A stretch of DNA of 64,000 nucleotides, taken from contig DATAUD010000105.1 in the NCBI GenBank assembly GCA_036268455.1, positions 57,582 through 121,581 of the forward strand, in the 5' to 3' direction. Source of the stretch: DATAUD01 sp036268455. Lineage in GTDB: Bacteria; Verrucomicrobiota; Verrucomicrobiia; Limisphaerales; Palsa-1400. Position 1 is the stretch's first letter. The number at the start of each line of letters is the position of its first letter. Below, in pieces: positions 1 through 9,282 of this stretch. Below the pieces are notes generated by a model. That model was not told the DNA's origin, ran no database searches, and saw only the letters and a program-made list of their open reading frames with translations. The translations under genes and the position numbers were made by a program.

Positions 1-1993
1 CGTCCTTGCGGCCCTTGACCTGTCCGTACGGAACTTCGCTCCAGGAGACGGGGGCGTTTTCCACAACGCGTTCGTTGACCAGTTTTTCAATGTCGGCGAT
101 TTGAGCGGCCGTCAGCGCGGCGCTGCTGAAATCGAAGGTCAGCTTTTCCGGGCCGACGTAGGAGCCTTTTTGAACGGCATCGCGACTGACGATTTCGTGC
201 AAGGCCCAGTGAAGGAGATGGGTGACCGAGTGGTGCCGCTGAATGGCGGTTCGACGCGGGGCATTGACGCGCAATTCAAGCTTGGCGCCCGGTTCGGGGG
301 CGTCGCCGCCGGACAGTATATGGAGGAAGGTGTTGCCGGTTTTTTTTGTGTTGGCGATGTGCCAGACTTTTCCGGCGGCGTCAGCTTCGCCAGTGTCGCC
401 GACCTGGCCGCCCATTTCGGCGTAAAGCGGGGAGACGTCGAGCGTAACAGCGAGTTTGTCCTTTAACTTGACGACTTCCTGGACGGTGGCGTCGGCGCGC
501 AATTGGTTGAAGCCGACGAAACGGGTGGGTTTGGAGGTGTCGATATTCGAGGCGGCGACGATTTCCTTTTTTTGGGCGGCCTGTGATTGGGCGCGCTGTT
601 CGGCCATCAGTTTTTCGAAGCCGGCGTTGTCCACCGAAATGCCCTGTTCGCGGGCCATGAGTTCGGTCAGGTCGAGAGGGAAGCCGTAAGTGTCGTAAAG
701 TTTGAAGGCGAAGGGGCCGGAAATCGATTTGACGCGTTTTGTGACGGCCTCTTCGTTAAAAAGTTCGATGCCGCGGTCGAGCGTTTTGTTGAAGGCTTCT
801 TCCTCGACGCGGATCACTTCCTGGATATGGCCTTTTTTCGCGCGAACTTCGGGGAAGACGTTTCCCATCGTCTCGGCAAGGACATCGACGAGTTTGTAAA
901 AGAATGGTTCGTGAAAACCGAGCGTCCGGCCATAGCGAACGGCGCGGCGGAGGATTCGACGCAAGACGTAGTTTCGCCCTGTGTTGCCGGGAAGAATGTC
1001 GTCGCCAATGGAAAAGCCGAGCGTCCGAATGTGATCGGCGATGACGCGGAAGGCGATGTCGATCTGGATTTGAGGAGAGGCGGCTCCGCCGGGGAGCGTC
1101 GAGGTATATTGCTTGTCGCTGAGTTTTTCCAATTTGTCAAACAGCGGGCGGAAGATGTCAGTTTCGTAATTGGAAATGATCTTGCTGAAATCCTTGAAAC
1201 CGTTTGTGTTTTGGATAATGCCGGCAACGCGCTCGAAGCCCATTCCAGTATCAACGTGGCGGGCGGGCAGGGGGGAGAATGTGCCGTCCGCGTTTGCGTT
1301 GAATTGAATGAAAACGAGGTTCCAAATTTCGATGCACTCGGCGCTGCCTTTGTTGACGAGTGAACCTTTGGTGTCGCCGGTCGGAGTCAGGTCAACATGG
1401 AGTTCGGAGCAGGGGCCGCAAGGGCCGGTTTCGCCCATCATCCAAAAATTGTCCTTCTTTCCGCCGTTAACGATGTGGACTTTGGGATCCAGACCCGCGG
1501 CTGAAAATTTGGCGGCCCAAAAATCATAGGCTTCCTTGTCGAATTCGCTGGGGTCACCCTTTGATGTGTCGGGCGAATAGACAGTAGCGTAGATGCGGTT
1601 GCGCGGGAATTTCCAGACTTCGGTAATGAGTTCCCAAGCCCATTCGATGGCTTCTTTTTTGAAATAATCGCCGAAGCTCCAGTTGCCGAGCATCTCGAAA
1701 AAGGTATGGTGATAGGTGTCAAGACCGACATCCTCCAGGTCGTTGTGTTTTCCGCCGGCGCGGATGCACTTTTGGGTGTCGGCGGCGCGAGTGGATTTTG
1801 CGGGAACGGCTGCGGGCCATTTGTCCACGTCGGGGGCGCGTTCATTGAGGAAAATGGGGACGAACTGATTCATGCCGGCGTTGGTGAAGAGCAAGCCGGG
1901 GGAATCGGGCATCAAACTGGACGAGGGAACAATGGTGTGACCCTTGGACTTGAAAAAGTCCAAAAAGGATTGTCGTATTTCGACCGAAGTCAT
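1..1993 (-). CDS. alaS: Alanyl-tRNA synthetase, N-terminal 664 residues (runs off the window)
   Basis: Class II aminoacyl-tRNA synthetase that charges tRNA-Ala with alanine in the cytoplasm. The reading frame starts at the ATG at 1993 (MTSVEIRQSFLDFF) and stays open to base 1, so the C-terminal part of the protein, including the rest of the editing region and the C-Ala domain, lies outside the window. The N-terminal catalytic core is typical, with TNAGMNQFVP near residue 40, DLEDVGLDTYHHTFFEMLGN, and WNLVFIQFN. The first half of the editing-site zinc motif is visible as HSVTH near residue 590. The gene is divergent from the monooxygenase gene at 2081, separated by 87 bases. The identification is very secure. 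Confidence 0.97.
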   Translation of the reverse strand, partial: MTSVEIRQSFLDFFKSKGHTIVPSSSLMPDSPGLLFTNAGMNQFVPIFLNERAPDVDKWPAAVPAKSTRAADTQKCIRAGGKHNDLEDVGLDTYHHTFFEMLGNWSFGDYFKKEAIEWAWELITEVWKFPRNRIYATVYSPDTSKGDPSEFDKEAYDFWAAKFSAAGLDPKVHIVNGGKKDNFWMMGETGPCGPCSELHVDLTPTGDTKGSLVNKGSAECIEIWNLVFIQFNANADGTFSPLPARHVDTGMGFERVAGIIQNTNGFKDFSKIISNYETDIFRPLFDKLEKLSDKQYTSTLPGGAASPQIQIDIAFRVIADHIRTLGFSIGDDILPGNTGRNYVLRRILRRAVRYGRTLGFHEPFFYKLVDVLAETMGNVFPEVRAKKGHIQEVIRVEEEAFNKTLDRGIELFNEEAVTKRVKSISGPFAFKLYDTYGFPLDLTELMAREQGISVDNAGFEKLMAEQRAQSQAAQKKEIVAASNIDTSKPTRFVGFNQLRADATVQEVVKLKDKLAVTLDVSPLYAEMGGQVGDTGEADAAGKVWHIANTKKTGNTFLHILSGGDAPEPGAKLELRVNAPRRTAIQRHHSVTHLLHWALHEIVSRDAVQKGSYVGPEKLTFDFSSAALTAAQIADIEKLVNERVVENAPVSWSEVPYGQVKGRKD

Positions 1994-2080
1994 TCGGATG
2001 CACAGTAGTGTTTACGGGCGAAAGATTAAAGTTTTTTTGCGGCGGTCTCACGGGACTGTTGCGAAGTGGAGCGAGGAATT

Positions 2081-2365
2081 ATGCTGACTATTCATGTTCA
2101 AGTTCATGTAAAACCGGAATTCGTCGAGGCGTTCAAGCAGGCGACGGTGGTGAATGCGCGGGAGAGCAGGCGGGAACCAGGGGTTGCTCGTTTCGACTGC
2201 CTTCAGCAATTGGATGATCCCGCGCGGTTTGTGCTCGTCGAGGTTTATCGCGACGGCGGGGCGCAGGGGCGGCATAGGGAGACCTCACATTACCAGGTGT
2301 GGCGCGATGCGGTTGCGCCGATGATGGCGGAGGCTCGCGTCGGTGTGAAGTATGAGGAAGTGTGA
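2081..2365 (+). CDS. Antibiotic biosynthesis monooxygenase (ABM) family protein
   Basis: A 94-residue single-domain protein with the ferredoxin-like ABM fold seen in YgiN and LsrG. It begins MLTIHVQVHVKPE and contains REPGVARFDCLQQ, LVEVYRD and the H-Y-W segment HYQVWRD near the C-terminus, all usual for the family. Members act as cofactor-free quinol monooxygenases or as isomerases of small carbonyl metabolites; the substrate cannot be read from sequence. I chose the ATG at 2081 because a purine-rich GAGCGAGG lies just upstream; a GTG at 2066 is also in frame. The stop codon overlaps the GTG of the alcohol dehydrogenase frame, so the two genes are almost certainly co-transcribed and may act on consecutive aldehyde or ketone intermediates. 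Confidence 0.8.
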   Translation: MLTIHVQVHVKPEFVEAFKQATVVNARESRREPGVARFDCLQQLDDPARFVLVEVYRDGGAQGRHRETSHYQVWRDAVAPMMAEARVGVKYEEV

Positions 2366-2367
2366 GG

Positions 2368-3528
2368 ATGTCGTTTCAATTCGTTACGGCGGGTAATATT
2401 GTTTTTGGGGTAGGCACGGCGCGGGGCGCGGGGAAGCTGGCGGCTCCCCTGGGCCGTCATGCCCTCGTGGTCACTGGGCGGGATGCGGCGCGGGCGGGTT
2501 TTCTTCTGGATTCGCTTCGGCAAAACAACGTGGGATCAACGATGTTTTCCGTCGCTGGAGAACCTTCCATCAACGTTGTGGATGAAGGAGTTGCGCTTGC
2601 GAAGCGTGAGCGTTGCGACTTGGTTATCGGCGTGGGCGGCGGCAGCGCGTTGGACACCGGGAAGGCCATTGCGGCGATGCTCACGAACAAGGGCCCGGTC
2701 CTCGATTATTTGGAAGTGATTGGGGGCGCAAGACCCTTAACCCAGCCTTCAGCGCCTTTTATCGCGATTCCGACCACCGCGGGAACGGGTTCGGAAGTGA
2801 CGCGCAATGCTGTGCTGGCGTCGCCGAAGCATCGCGTCAAGGTGAGTTTGCGCAACGCTTTGATGCTGCCGAGGATCGCGGTGGTCGATCCCGAATTGAC
2901 GTACGATTTGCCTCCGGCGATCACGGCGAGCACGGGATTGGACGCGCTGACGCAAGTGATCGAGCCATACGTGAGTTGCCGCGCCAATCCGATGACTGAC
3001 GCGCTCTGCGTCGAAGGGATGAAGCGCGGCGCGCGGTCGTTGCGCCTGGCGTTCAGAAATGACGGGAACCGAACGGCTCGCGAGGAGATGTGCGTGGTGA
3101 GTTTGTTTGGCGGGCTGGCGCTGGCCAATGCGGGTTTGGGGGCGGTTCACGGCTTTGCGGGGGTCATTGGCGGCATGTTCAACGCGGCGCACGGGGCGAT
3201 TTGCGCGGCGCTGCTGGCACACGTCATGGAAGCCAATATTCGGGCTTTGCGGGAGCGCCAGGCGGATGGCGAGGCTCTGCGCCGCTATGATGCGGTTGGA
3301 GTTTTTTTAACCGGCGAGGCAACAGCGACCGCCGACGACGGGGTGAAATGGGTCCGGCAGTTGGTATGTGACTTGAAAGTTCCAGGCCTGGGCAAGTATG
3401 GGTTGCAAACGCGCGATGCGGATGAAGTGATCGAGAAAGCCGCGAAGGCCAGCAGCATGAAAGCCAATCCGATTGTTTTAACAACGGAGGAACTGCGAGG
3501 CGCTTTGGAGGGGGCGATTGACGGATGA
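2368..3528 (+). CDS. Iron-containing alcohol dehydrogenase
   Basis: A 386-residue group III (Fe-ADH) dehydrogenase, expected to oxidise an alcohol or reduce an aldehyde or ketone with NAD(P). The nucleotide-binding motif GGGSALDTGK is at about residues 89-98. The metal site is the family's usual Asp (GLDALTQVIEPY, about residue 193) plus His residues in GAVHGFAGVIGG (about 262) and AAHGAICAALLAHV (about 276 and 285). The length is normal. The ATG at 2368 is taken as start; an in-frame GTG at 2362 overlaps the preceding stop and would add two residues. It is the second gene of a pair with the ABM monooxygenase. The specific substrate is unknown; maleylacetate reductase-like or lactaldehyde reductase-like activity are both possible. 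Confidence 0.88.
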   Translation: MSFQFVTAGNIVFGVGTARGAGKLAAPLGRHALVVTGRDAARAGFLLDSLRQNNVGSTMFSVAGEPSINVVDEGVALAKRERCDLVIGVGGGSALDTGKAIAAMLTNKGPVLDYLEVIGGARPLTQPSAPFIAIPTTAGTGSEVTRNAVLASPKHRVKVSLRNALMLPRIAVVDPELTYDLPPAITASTGLDALTQVIEPYVSCRANPMTDALCVEGMKRGARSLRLAFRNDGNRTAREEMCVVSLFGGLALANAGLGAVHGFAGVIGGMFNAAHGAICAALLAHVMEANIRALRERQADGEALRRYDAVGVFLTGEATATADDGVKWVRQLVCDLKVPGLGKYGLQTRDADEVIEKAAKASSMKANPIVLTTEELRGALEGAIDG

Positions 3529-3579
3529 AGCCGGCGGGGGTTACTGTTGCGGAGAACCATAATTTTGCCGTGGAAGCAC

Positions 3580-4002
3580 ATGTATAAGAAAATTCTGGTC
3601 GCCCTGGAAAACAGCCGCGCCGACCATGCGCTTATTCCGCATGTGACGGAACTTGCGCGCCAGTTCAAATCGGAACTGCTCCTTGTGCATGTCGCCGACG
3701 GCTGGGTGGCGCGCAATTACGAGAAGATGCACCTGGCGGAATCCGAGGAGATGAAAACCGACCGCGAATATTTGCAAAAGATGGCGGAGGATTTCCGCAA
3801 AAAGGGCGTGCGCGTTTCTACGCACCTGGCTTTGGGCGATCCGGCCGCGGAAATCCTGAAAACTTCGACGCGCGAACATTGCGAGTTGATCGCGATGACG
3901 ATGCACGGGCACCGATTTCTGGCGGATTTGGTTTTGGGAAGCACCATCCACCATGTGCGGCACAAATCGCGCGTGCCGATATTTCTGGTGCGGGCGAAAT
4001 AG
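3580..4002 (+). CDS. Universal stress protein, UspA family
   Basis: A 140-residue cytoplasmic UspA-domain protein. It starts MYKKILVALENS and ends PIFLVRAK, both characteristic of the fold. The nucleotide-binding region reads MTMHGHRFLADLVLGST. The second Gly of the G-2x-G-9x-G(S/T) motif and the final GS are present with the correct nine-residue spacing, but the first Gly is replaced by Thr, so ATP binding is uncertain. The ATG at 3580 matches the family's N-terminus; upstream in-frame codons would add an unlikely extension. It follows the alcohol dehydrogenase by 51 bases and precedes the secreted thioredoxin-domain gene by 6 bases, so it may belong to one transcript. Confidence 0.9.
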   Translation: MYKKILVALENSRADHALIPHVTELARQFKSELLLVHVADGWVARNYEKMHLAESEEMKTDREYLQKMAEDFRKKGVRVSTHLALGDPAAEILKTSTREHCELIAMTMHGHRFLADLVLGSTIHHVRHKSRVPIFLVRAK

Positions 4003-4008
4003 GCCGTT

Positions 4009-6741
4009 ATGAAGCCGATATTACTGACGCTGGCCCTTTGTTTCTTTATATTTGACTCGATTGCGCAGACCAACGACGGGCGGATGCATTTGCGCGTCGT
4101 TGACGCGGAAACGGGGCAGCCGTTGGCGGGTGTCAAAGTCCGGGCGTGGTCGGGTTCGGGCTTAATGACGGATGAAGCCGGAACATGCTCATTTCCCATG
4201 CCTGAAACCGTCGTGACGCGCTTTTTCTACCGCATTACCTTGACCAAACCGGGCTATGTTGGGAAGCACATCACATGGTCTGAGGCGCAAAAGGACAAAG
4301 TCGGGGACATTCCGACGCAATATACCGCGAAGCTGGACAAGGGCGTCACCATAGGCGCTGTTGTCAAGAATGAAAAAGGCGATCCGGTGCCGGGCGCGCG
4401 CGTCGTTTTTTTCGGGACGACGGCGATCTCGCCGGATGGACGCGAGCGCACCGTCATTGCCCCCAATTATCATGCGGAACGGACTGACGATGACGGACGA
4501 TGGCAAAACAGCGAAGTGCCCAAGGACTTCAGTCAAATGAGGTTTTACGTGGTTCATCGGGATTATGTTCCGGCGACTTTTGGATGCGAAGGCGGGCCGG
4601 ATGCGGGGGCGGACAGTGTGCAATGGCCCGCGAGCGATTATCTCAGCGGGAAGGCGGTAATGTTGTTGACGCATGGGATAGAGGTTTCGGGCGTCGTGGT
4701 GGATTCATCGGGCAAGCCAGTGCCGGAAACGACGATCACGCGCGATCACCAATGGCGCAACACGGCCGCCGTCCAGACGACCGGCGACGATGGCCGTTTT
4801 AAAATATCCAACCTCCGGCGCGGCGAGATGGTCCTGACCTTTCAGGCGAAGGGCCTGGCCGCGCAAACCCGGGAGCTGACGTTGAGCAATGGGATGCCTG
4901 AATTGAAAATTGAATTGAAACCGGGAAATATTTTTCAGGGCGTCGTTGTGGACGAAGCGGGTAAACCGATCCCGGGCGCGCGCGCGCAGTTGGACCGGTT
5001 GGAACTGGGGCCGCTGGAATATGATTGGAACAGTTTTACGGACGACCAGGGGCGTTTCATGTGGGATTCCGCGCCGGACGGGGCGCATCCCTACTATTTT
5101 TCGGCCGGCGGCTATCGTCCGCGTTCGGAGCCGCAACTTGTGGCCGACGGGCGGGACAAGATCATCACGTTGCGCCGCGACGACGCAGGAGGCAAAACCG
5201 TTTTTGACGGATGTGTGACTGACGCGGAATCGAAAGCGCCCGTTCCGCAATTCACCGTCTGGGTCAAAGAGTTTAAGGGCGGCGCCACGGCTCATTCTCA
5301 AAAGAAGGTTTCCGCAACAAATGGCGCTTACAGCGTCTCGGTGGATTCCTACTCGATGGGTTGTATGATTGAGGTTTCCGCGCCTGGATATGCTCCGCTG
5401 ATGTCGGAAAGGAAATCGCCCCCGGACGGCGATCAACGTTTGGATTTCGCGCTGGCGAAAGGCCAGGGGATTGCGGGAACGGTTTATTCGCCGGATGGCA
5501 AACCGGCGGCGGGCGCGGAAGTTGCGGTTTGCGGACAGGGGCAAGGCGCGTTTCTCGGACAAGGTTATTTTGTGGACCGGTTCCAAACCAATATCACGGG
5601 CGCGGATGAGAATGGCGAATTCGTTCTGCCGGAGCCGGCGGGCGCTCTCTCTCTGTGTGCCGCGGGCACACATGGTTTTGGAGAGACAAACATCGCGGAC
5701 GGCGCAGGCCCGATTCGAATCAGGCTTGCGGCTTGGGGGGCCATCAAAGGCGCCGCAACTACCGATGGCAAGCCGCTTGCGGGCGAGAAACTTGGCTTGC
5801 TTGAACCACCGGAACGGCGGAACGGCTTCGCGCTGGATCGCGAAGACTTCACGGTGAAGACCGGCGCGGATGGCGGGTTCGTTTTTTCCAATGTCCCGCC
5901 TGGCAAGACAGCGCTTTGTCGAATTGTCAATAATAAGTATTTTCCCCGGCAAATCCTTGAAGTGAACGCGGGCTCGGTGACCGAGGCGCAATATGGCGGG
6001 GCTGGCCGCGCGCTCGCCGGAAAATTCACGGTCCACGGTTACAACGGGGGCATCGATTGGACCAATGGGCAGACCCTTCAGCTTTCGAGCGCGGACAGCG
6101 CGCAACCGCTAAGCTTTGGAGCGACAATCGAGCCGGACGGCGGTTTTAAAGTCGAGGATGTTCCGGCGGGCGCCTACAAACTCCAGATTGAAGTCCGGCA
6201 ACCACTCGAGCAGGGCGGCGAGCGAATCGCGACCCTTGTCACGAATATCTTTGTTTCCGCCGGCAACGGGCTAGTTGATTTGGGGGGAATCGATGTGCCT
6301 TTGAAAAAGACGCTCAAAGTGGGCGATCTCGCGCCGGCTTTTGTAGTAAAAACCGTCGATGGGCGGACGTTGCGCCTTTCCGATTTTCGCGGGAAATACG
6401 TTTTGCTCGATTTTTGGGCGACCTGGTGCGGGCCGTGCGTCGGCGAAACACCGAACCTCAAGGCAACCTATGACGCGTTTGGGGGCAGCGATCATTTTGC
6501 CGTGATTGGCCTGAGCCTTGATAACGCCGTGGACGCGCCGGCCAATTATGCGCGGAAAAACAATATCAAATGGAACCAGGGCTTTTTGGGGCAATGGTCG
6601 GAGGACTCGGTGACGGCGTTGTACGGAGTGGATGGCATCCCCTCAATTTTTCTAATTGACCCGGAGGGAAGGATCATCGAGCGGGATTTGCGGGGGGACG
6701 CAATTCGCGCGGCGGTGGAAAGAGCGCTGGGAAACCGTTAA
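4009..6741 (+). CDS. Secreted multi-domain protein: carboxypeptidase regulatory-like repeats plus C-terminal TlpA-like thioredoxin
   Basis: A 910-residue exported protein. Residues 1-20 (MKPILLTLALCFFIFDSIAQ) form a Sec signal peptide. Residues 25 to about 765 contain a series of beta-sandwich domains of the carboxypeptidase regulatory-like type, recognised by recurring phrases such as GVVVDSSGKPVPETTI, GVVVDEAGKPIPGARA and GTVYSPDGKPAAGAEV, each followed by a D-x-G-x-F turn. Residues of about 775-908 are an AhpC/TSA-Redoxin domain with the redox motif WATWCGPC near residue 805 and a cis-Pro region GIPSIFLIDPEGR. The thioredoxin end implies disulphide reduction or transfer in the periplasm or at the cell surface, with the repeats acting as a stalk or polymer-binding region. 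The role of the fusion is inferred. It lies 6 bases from both neighbours. Confidence 0.85.
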   Translation: MKPILLTLALCFFIFDSIAQTNDGRMHLRVVDAETGQPLAGVKVRAWSGSGLMTDEAGTCSFPMPETVVTRFFYRITLTKPGYVGKHITWSEAQKDKVGDIPTQYTAKLDKGVTIGAVVKNEKGDPVPGARVVFFGTTAISPDGRERTVIAPNYHAERTDDDGRWQNSEVPKDFSQMRFYVVHRDYVPATFGCEGGPDAGADSVQWPASDYLSGKAVMLLTHGIEVSGVVVDSSGKPVPETTITRDHQWRNTAAVQTTGDDGRFKISNLRRGEMVLTFQAKGLAAQTRELTLSNGMPELKIELKPGNIFQGVVVDEAGKPIPGARAQLDRLELGPLEYDWNSFTDDQGRFMWDSAPDGAHPYYFSAGGYRPRSEPQLVADGRDKIITLRRDDAGGKTVFDGCVTDAESKAPVPQFTVWVKEFKGGATAHSQKKVSATNGAYSVSVDSYSMGCMIEVSAPGYAPLMSERKSPPDGDQRLDFALAKGQGIAGTVYSPDGKPAAGAEVAVCGQGQGAFLGQGYFVDRFQTNITGADENGEFVLPEPAGALSLCAAGTHGFGETNIADGAGPIRIRLAAWGAIKGAATTDGKPLAGEKLGLLEPPERRNGFALDREDFTVKTGADGGFVFSNVPPGKTALCRIVNNKYFPRQILEVNAGSVTEAQYGGAGRALAGKFTVHGYNGGIDWTNGQTLQLSSADSAQPLSFGATIEPDGGFKVEDVPAGAYKLQIEVRQPLEQGGERIATLVTNIFVSAGNGLVDLGGIDVPLKKTLKVGDLAPAFVVKTVDGRTLRLSDFRGKYVLLDFWATWCGPCVGETPNLKATYDAFGGSDHFAVIGLSLDNAVDAPANYARKNNIKWNQGFLGQWSEDSVTALYGVDGIPSIFLIDPEGRIIERDLRGDAIRAAVERALGNR

Positions 6742-6746
6742 ACCGC

Positions 6747-7166
6747 ATGGCCGTTCTTATTTTTGCCGCAAGCGTCGCCTTCCTGGCCGCGGCGGTGGTT
6801 ATTCTGGGCCGCTATTTGCCGGCGCAAAACGTGGCGTTTATCATTTTGTTGCTCGCGGGAGTTGAAGCGGGGATTGAAACGCACCTGAAAGTGGGAAACT
6901 GGCTTCAAGGCGCGTTTTTTTGGCCGGGGGCGATTATTTTATTGCGAACGGCGGTCCAAAAGCTCCTCAAGCCGTGGCGGTGGGCGCGGAATTACGGGTT
7001 GGTTCTGCTCGCGCTGACTAGTGGCGGCGCGGCGGCAATCCAGTGGCGCTTTGATTCTCCGGGAATGGCGATGCTTCGATTTTGCGTGACTGCCGGCTGC
7101 CTGTTAGTCTTGACTCCGTGGCTTTTTCAGAAGCGCGTCACAACTTTCGCAGAAGCCAAAAGATAA
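6747..7166 (+). CDS. Small hydrophobic membrane protein, unknown function
   Basis: A 139-residue protein of four predicted membrane segments: residues 3-21 (IFAASVAFLAAAVVILG), 26-42, 50-65 and 105-125, with short basic loops such as KLLKPWRWAR. I recognise no family. It begins 6 bases after the stop of the thioredoxin-domain gene, suggesting translational coupling. Its last 29 bases overlap the end of the convergent DUF2905 gene on the other strand. Codon use matches the neighbours. It is probably real on the basis of hydrophobic pattern and spacing; no function can be assigned. Confidence 0.6.
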   Translation: MAVLIFAASVAFLAAAVVILGRYLPAQNVAFIILLLAGVEAGIETHLKVGNWLQGAFFWPGAIILLRTAVQKLLKPWRWARNYGLVLLALTSGGAAAIQWRFDSPGMAMLRFCVTAGCLLVLTPWLFQKRVTTFAEAKR

Positions 7167-7353
7167 AGCTCAAAAGAGCGCTGAAGAGGAGGCATGTCAC
7201 GATTGGAAAGTGGAAGCTGAAATTGTTCCTGGTGTAATGGATGTCGCCCGGCAACCGCCCCAGCCAACTACGCCCGAAGCCCGACCACAACAGCACTCCA
7301 AGCGCGGCCATCACCAGACCGCCGACGACAAGCAATTTTCCCAGGTCGTTCAT
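7138..7353 (-). CDS. DUF2905 family small membrane protein
   Basis: A 71-residue protein with the DUF2905 pattern: an N-terminal membrane segment (LLVVGGLVMAALGVLLW), then the conserved LGRLPGDIHYTRNNFSFHFPIVTC, then a second membrane segment ending in LLRKL. The family is widespread and has no known function. It is encoded 6 bases downstream of the ABC exporter on the same strand and is probably in the same operon. Its 3' end overlaps the convergent membrane-protein gene by 29 bases. Confidence 0.88.
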   Translation of the reverse strand: MNDLGKLLVVGGLVMAALGVLLWSGFGRSWLGRLPGDIHYTRNNFSFHFPIVTCLLFSALLSFIFWLLRKL

Positions 7354-7359
7354 TTGTAA

Positions 7360-9186
7360 TTATCCCGCCACGGAGATTTTTTCAAAACCCTCTTCGATGA
7401 AGGTCGTGTTTTGAATTCGGGAAAGTTTTGCGTAAAGGCCGTTCAACTCCAGCAATTCCTGGCTTGTGCCGCTTTCGACAATTTCGCCGTGGCGAAGGAC
7501 CAGAATCTGATCGGCGTTGGCGATGGTGCTGAGACGGTGCGCGATGACAAAGCTGGTGCGGTGCGCCATGAGCCGTTCGAGGGCCTCCTGAATGAGCTTT
7601 TCGGTGGCGGTATCGACGCTCGCCGTCGCTTCGTCGAGAATCAGAATGGGCGCGTTTTTCAGCAGCGCCCGGGCAATGCTCACCCGCTGTTTTTCTCCAA
7701 CGCTGAGTTTGACACCGCGTTCGCCAACGCGGGAATCGTAGCCTTCCGTCATGCGGACAATGAAATCGTGGCAGTTGGCGGCGCGGGAAGCCGCCATAAG
7801 CTCTTCTTCGGTGGCGTCGAGGCGCCCGTAAAGAATATTTTCGCGCACCGTCCCGTTGAAGAGGAACGCCTCCTGGCTTACCACGCTGATTTGCGAACGC
7901 AAAGATTCAAGCGAGACATCCGCGATGTCCTGTCCATCGATCGTAATTACGCCTGATTCCGCCTCATAAAACGCCGGCAGCAAATTGACGAGAGTTGATT
8001 TGCCGGAGCCGGTCGGCCCCACAAGCGCAATCATTTCGCCGGGCGAGGCGTTGAGTGAAATACTTTTTAAGGCCGTCCGGTCTTTGCAATACCCGAAGTT
8101 GACATTGTCATAACGAATGGCGCCCCGCACGGGCGTGGAAAGGACGCGCCGGCGGCGGTCCCCGCCGCGTTCCTCCGTGGCGTCCAATATGTCAAACACC
8201 CGTTCGCCACCGGCGCGGGCCGATTGCAACATTTGGTTCAGGCCGTGAAGGCGTCCCAGCGGCTCGTAAAAAAGGCCGAGGTAAAGTATAAAGCCGACCA
8301 GTTCGCCAACAGTCAGTTTGTGGGAAACCACCAGCGAACCGCCAATCCACAGAACCAGGGCGGTGCCCAACGACGCCGAGAAAGTCATGGCCGGCGAGTA
8401 CAACGCCCAGACTTTCATGACGCCCAGCGTGCTTTTGCGGAGGTCGTCGGCGCGTTGCGCAAAGCGATCATCCTCGTGATTTTGCCGGCCAAAAGCCTTG
8501 ATCTGGCGGATGCCTTGCAAGCTGTCCATCAGGAACGCGCTCATCGCGCTGGCCGCCCTTCGTTGAGCGCGATATCGCCGGTGCGCCGTCAACGTGTACC
8601 ACAAGGTTCCCGCCGTCAGCAACGGTATGGGCGCCAGGGCGATGGCCGCCAAAGTCGGATTTTTGATAAAAAGAATGATCATCACGCCAACCACGCTTAA
8701 CAAAGCGCTGGTTCCCTGGTCGGTGCCGTCGATGAGGACGCGCTCCACGGCATTGACGTCCTCAATGACCCGCGTCATCAAATCGCCCGAAGCGCGCTGA
8801 TCAAAATAACCGACGGGCAGCCGTTGCAGGCGTGAAAAGACATCGCGACGCATGTCGAAAATGACGTTTTGCTCGAAAACATTGTTGACCAGGATTCGGA
8901 GGCTGTTGAATAAATCACGAAACATGAAGGCCGCCAAAAGCGCCGCCGCCGGCAAAAGGTAGCTGTTCCGCCCGCCGTGTGTCACGTCGTCGATGATGGT
9001 CTGCACCAATTGAGGAAAAGCGAACGAAAAGGCGAGCGAAATCACCCCGCAGCCCACATTGGCGACCGCCATGAAGCGGTAGGGGCGCAAATAGCTTGCG
9101 ACGCGCCGTATCACCTCCCACGTCGAGCGGGAGCGGGCGTGAAAGCTTGGATCGCTGTCGGAATTGAATTGCCGATGGCCGCTCAT
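7360..9186 (-). CDS. ABC exporter, fused permease-ATPase half-transporter (MsbA/LmrA type)
   Basis: A 608-residue half-transporter with an N-terminal six-helix exporter domain (about residues 30-310) and a C-terminal nucleotide-binding domain. The ATPase shows Walker A GPTGSGKST near 389, the signature LSVGEKQRVSIARALL near 485, Walker B ILILDEATASVDT near 507 and the H-loop FVIAHRLSTI. It would work as a homodimer moving a lipid or other hydrophobic substrate across the inner membrane; the substrate is not identifiable. I chose the ATG at 9186 (MSGHRQF) because GGAGG precedes it and it leaves 96 bases to the divergent TPR gene. An upstream start at 9252 would leave only 30 bases. DUF2905 follows in the operon. 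Confidence 0.9.
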   Translation of the reverse strand: MSGHRQFNSDSDPSFHARSRSTWEVIRRVASYLRPYRFMAVANVGCGVISLAFSFAFPQLVQTIIDDVTHGGRNSYLLPAAALLAAFMFRDLFNSLRILVNNVFEQNVIFDMRRDVFSRLQRLPVGYFDQRASGDLMTRVIEDVNAVERVLIDGTDQGTSALLSVVGVMIILFIKNPTLAAIALAPIPLLTAGTLWYTLTAHRRYRAQRRAASAMSAFLMDSLQGIRQIKAFGRQNHEDDRFAQRADDLRKSTLGVMKVWALYSPAMTFSASLGTALVLWIGGSLVVSHKLTVGELVGFILYLGLFYEPLGRLHGLNQMLQSARAGGERVFDILDATEERGGDRRRRVLSTPVRGAIRYDNVNFGYCKDRTALKSISLNASPGEMIALVGPTGSGKSTLVNLLPAFYEAESGVITIDGQDIADVSLESLRSQISVVSQEAFLFNGTVRENILYGRLDATEEELMAASRAANCHDFIVRMTEGYDSRVGERGVKLSVGEKQRVSIARALLKNAPILILDEATASVDTATEKLIQEALERLMAHRTSFVIAHRLSTIANADQILVLRHGEIVESGTSQELLELNGLYAKLSRIQNTTFIEEGFEKISVAG

Positions 9187-9282
9187 TGCCTCCAGTATCC
9201 CGCATCGCGCGTTTCCCGCAAGCGGATTGAAAAATGCGGGGGCATCGGGCACAATGATATAAGAGAGTCGCGGATATTTTGC

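Noticed and set aside
4705..6105. Minus-strand open frame of 466 codons opposite the thioredoxin-domain gene
   Set aside because: Its sequence is Arg/His-rich with no recognisable domain, and it lies wholly antisense to a well-supported coding frame.
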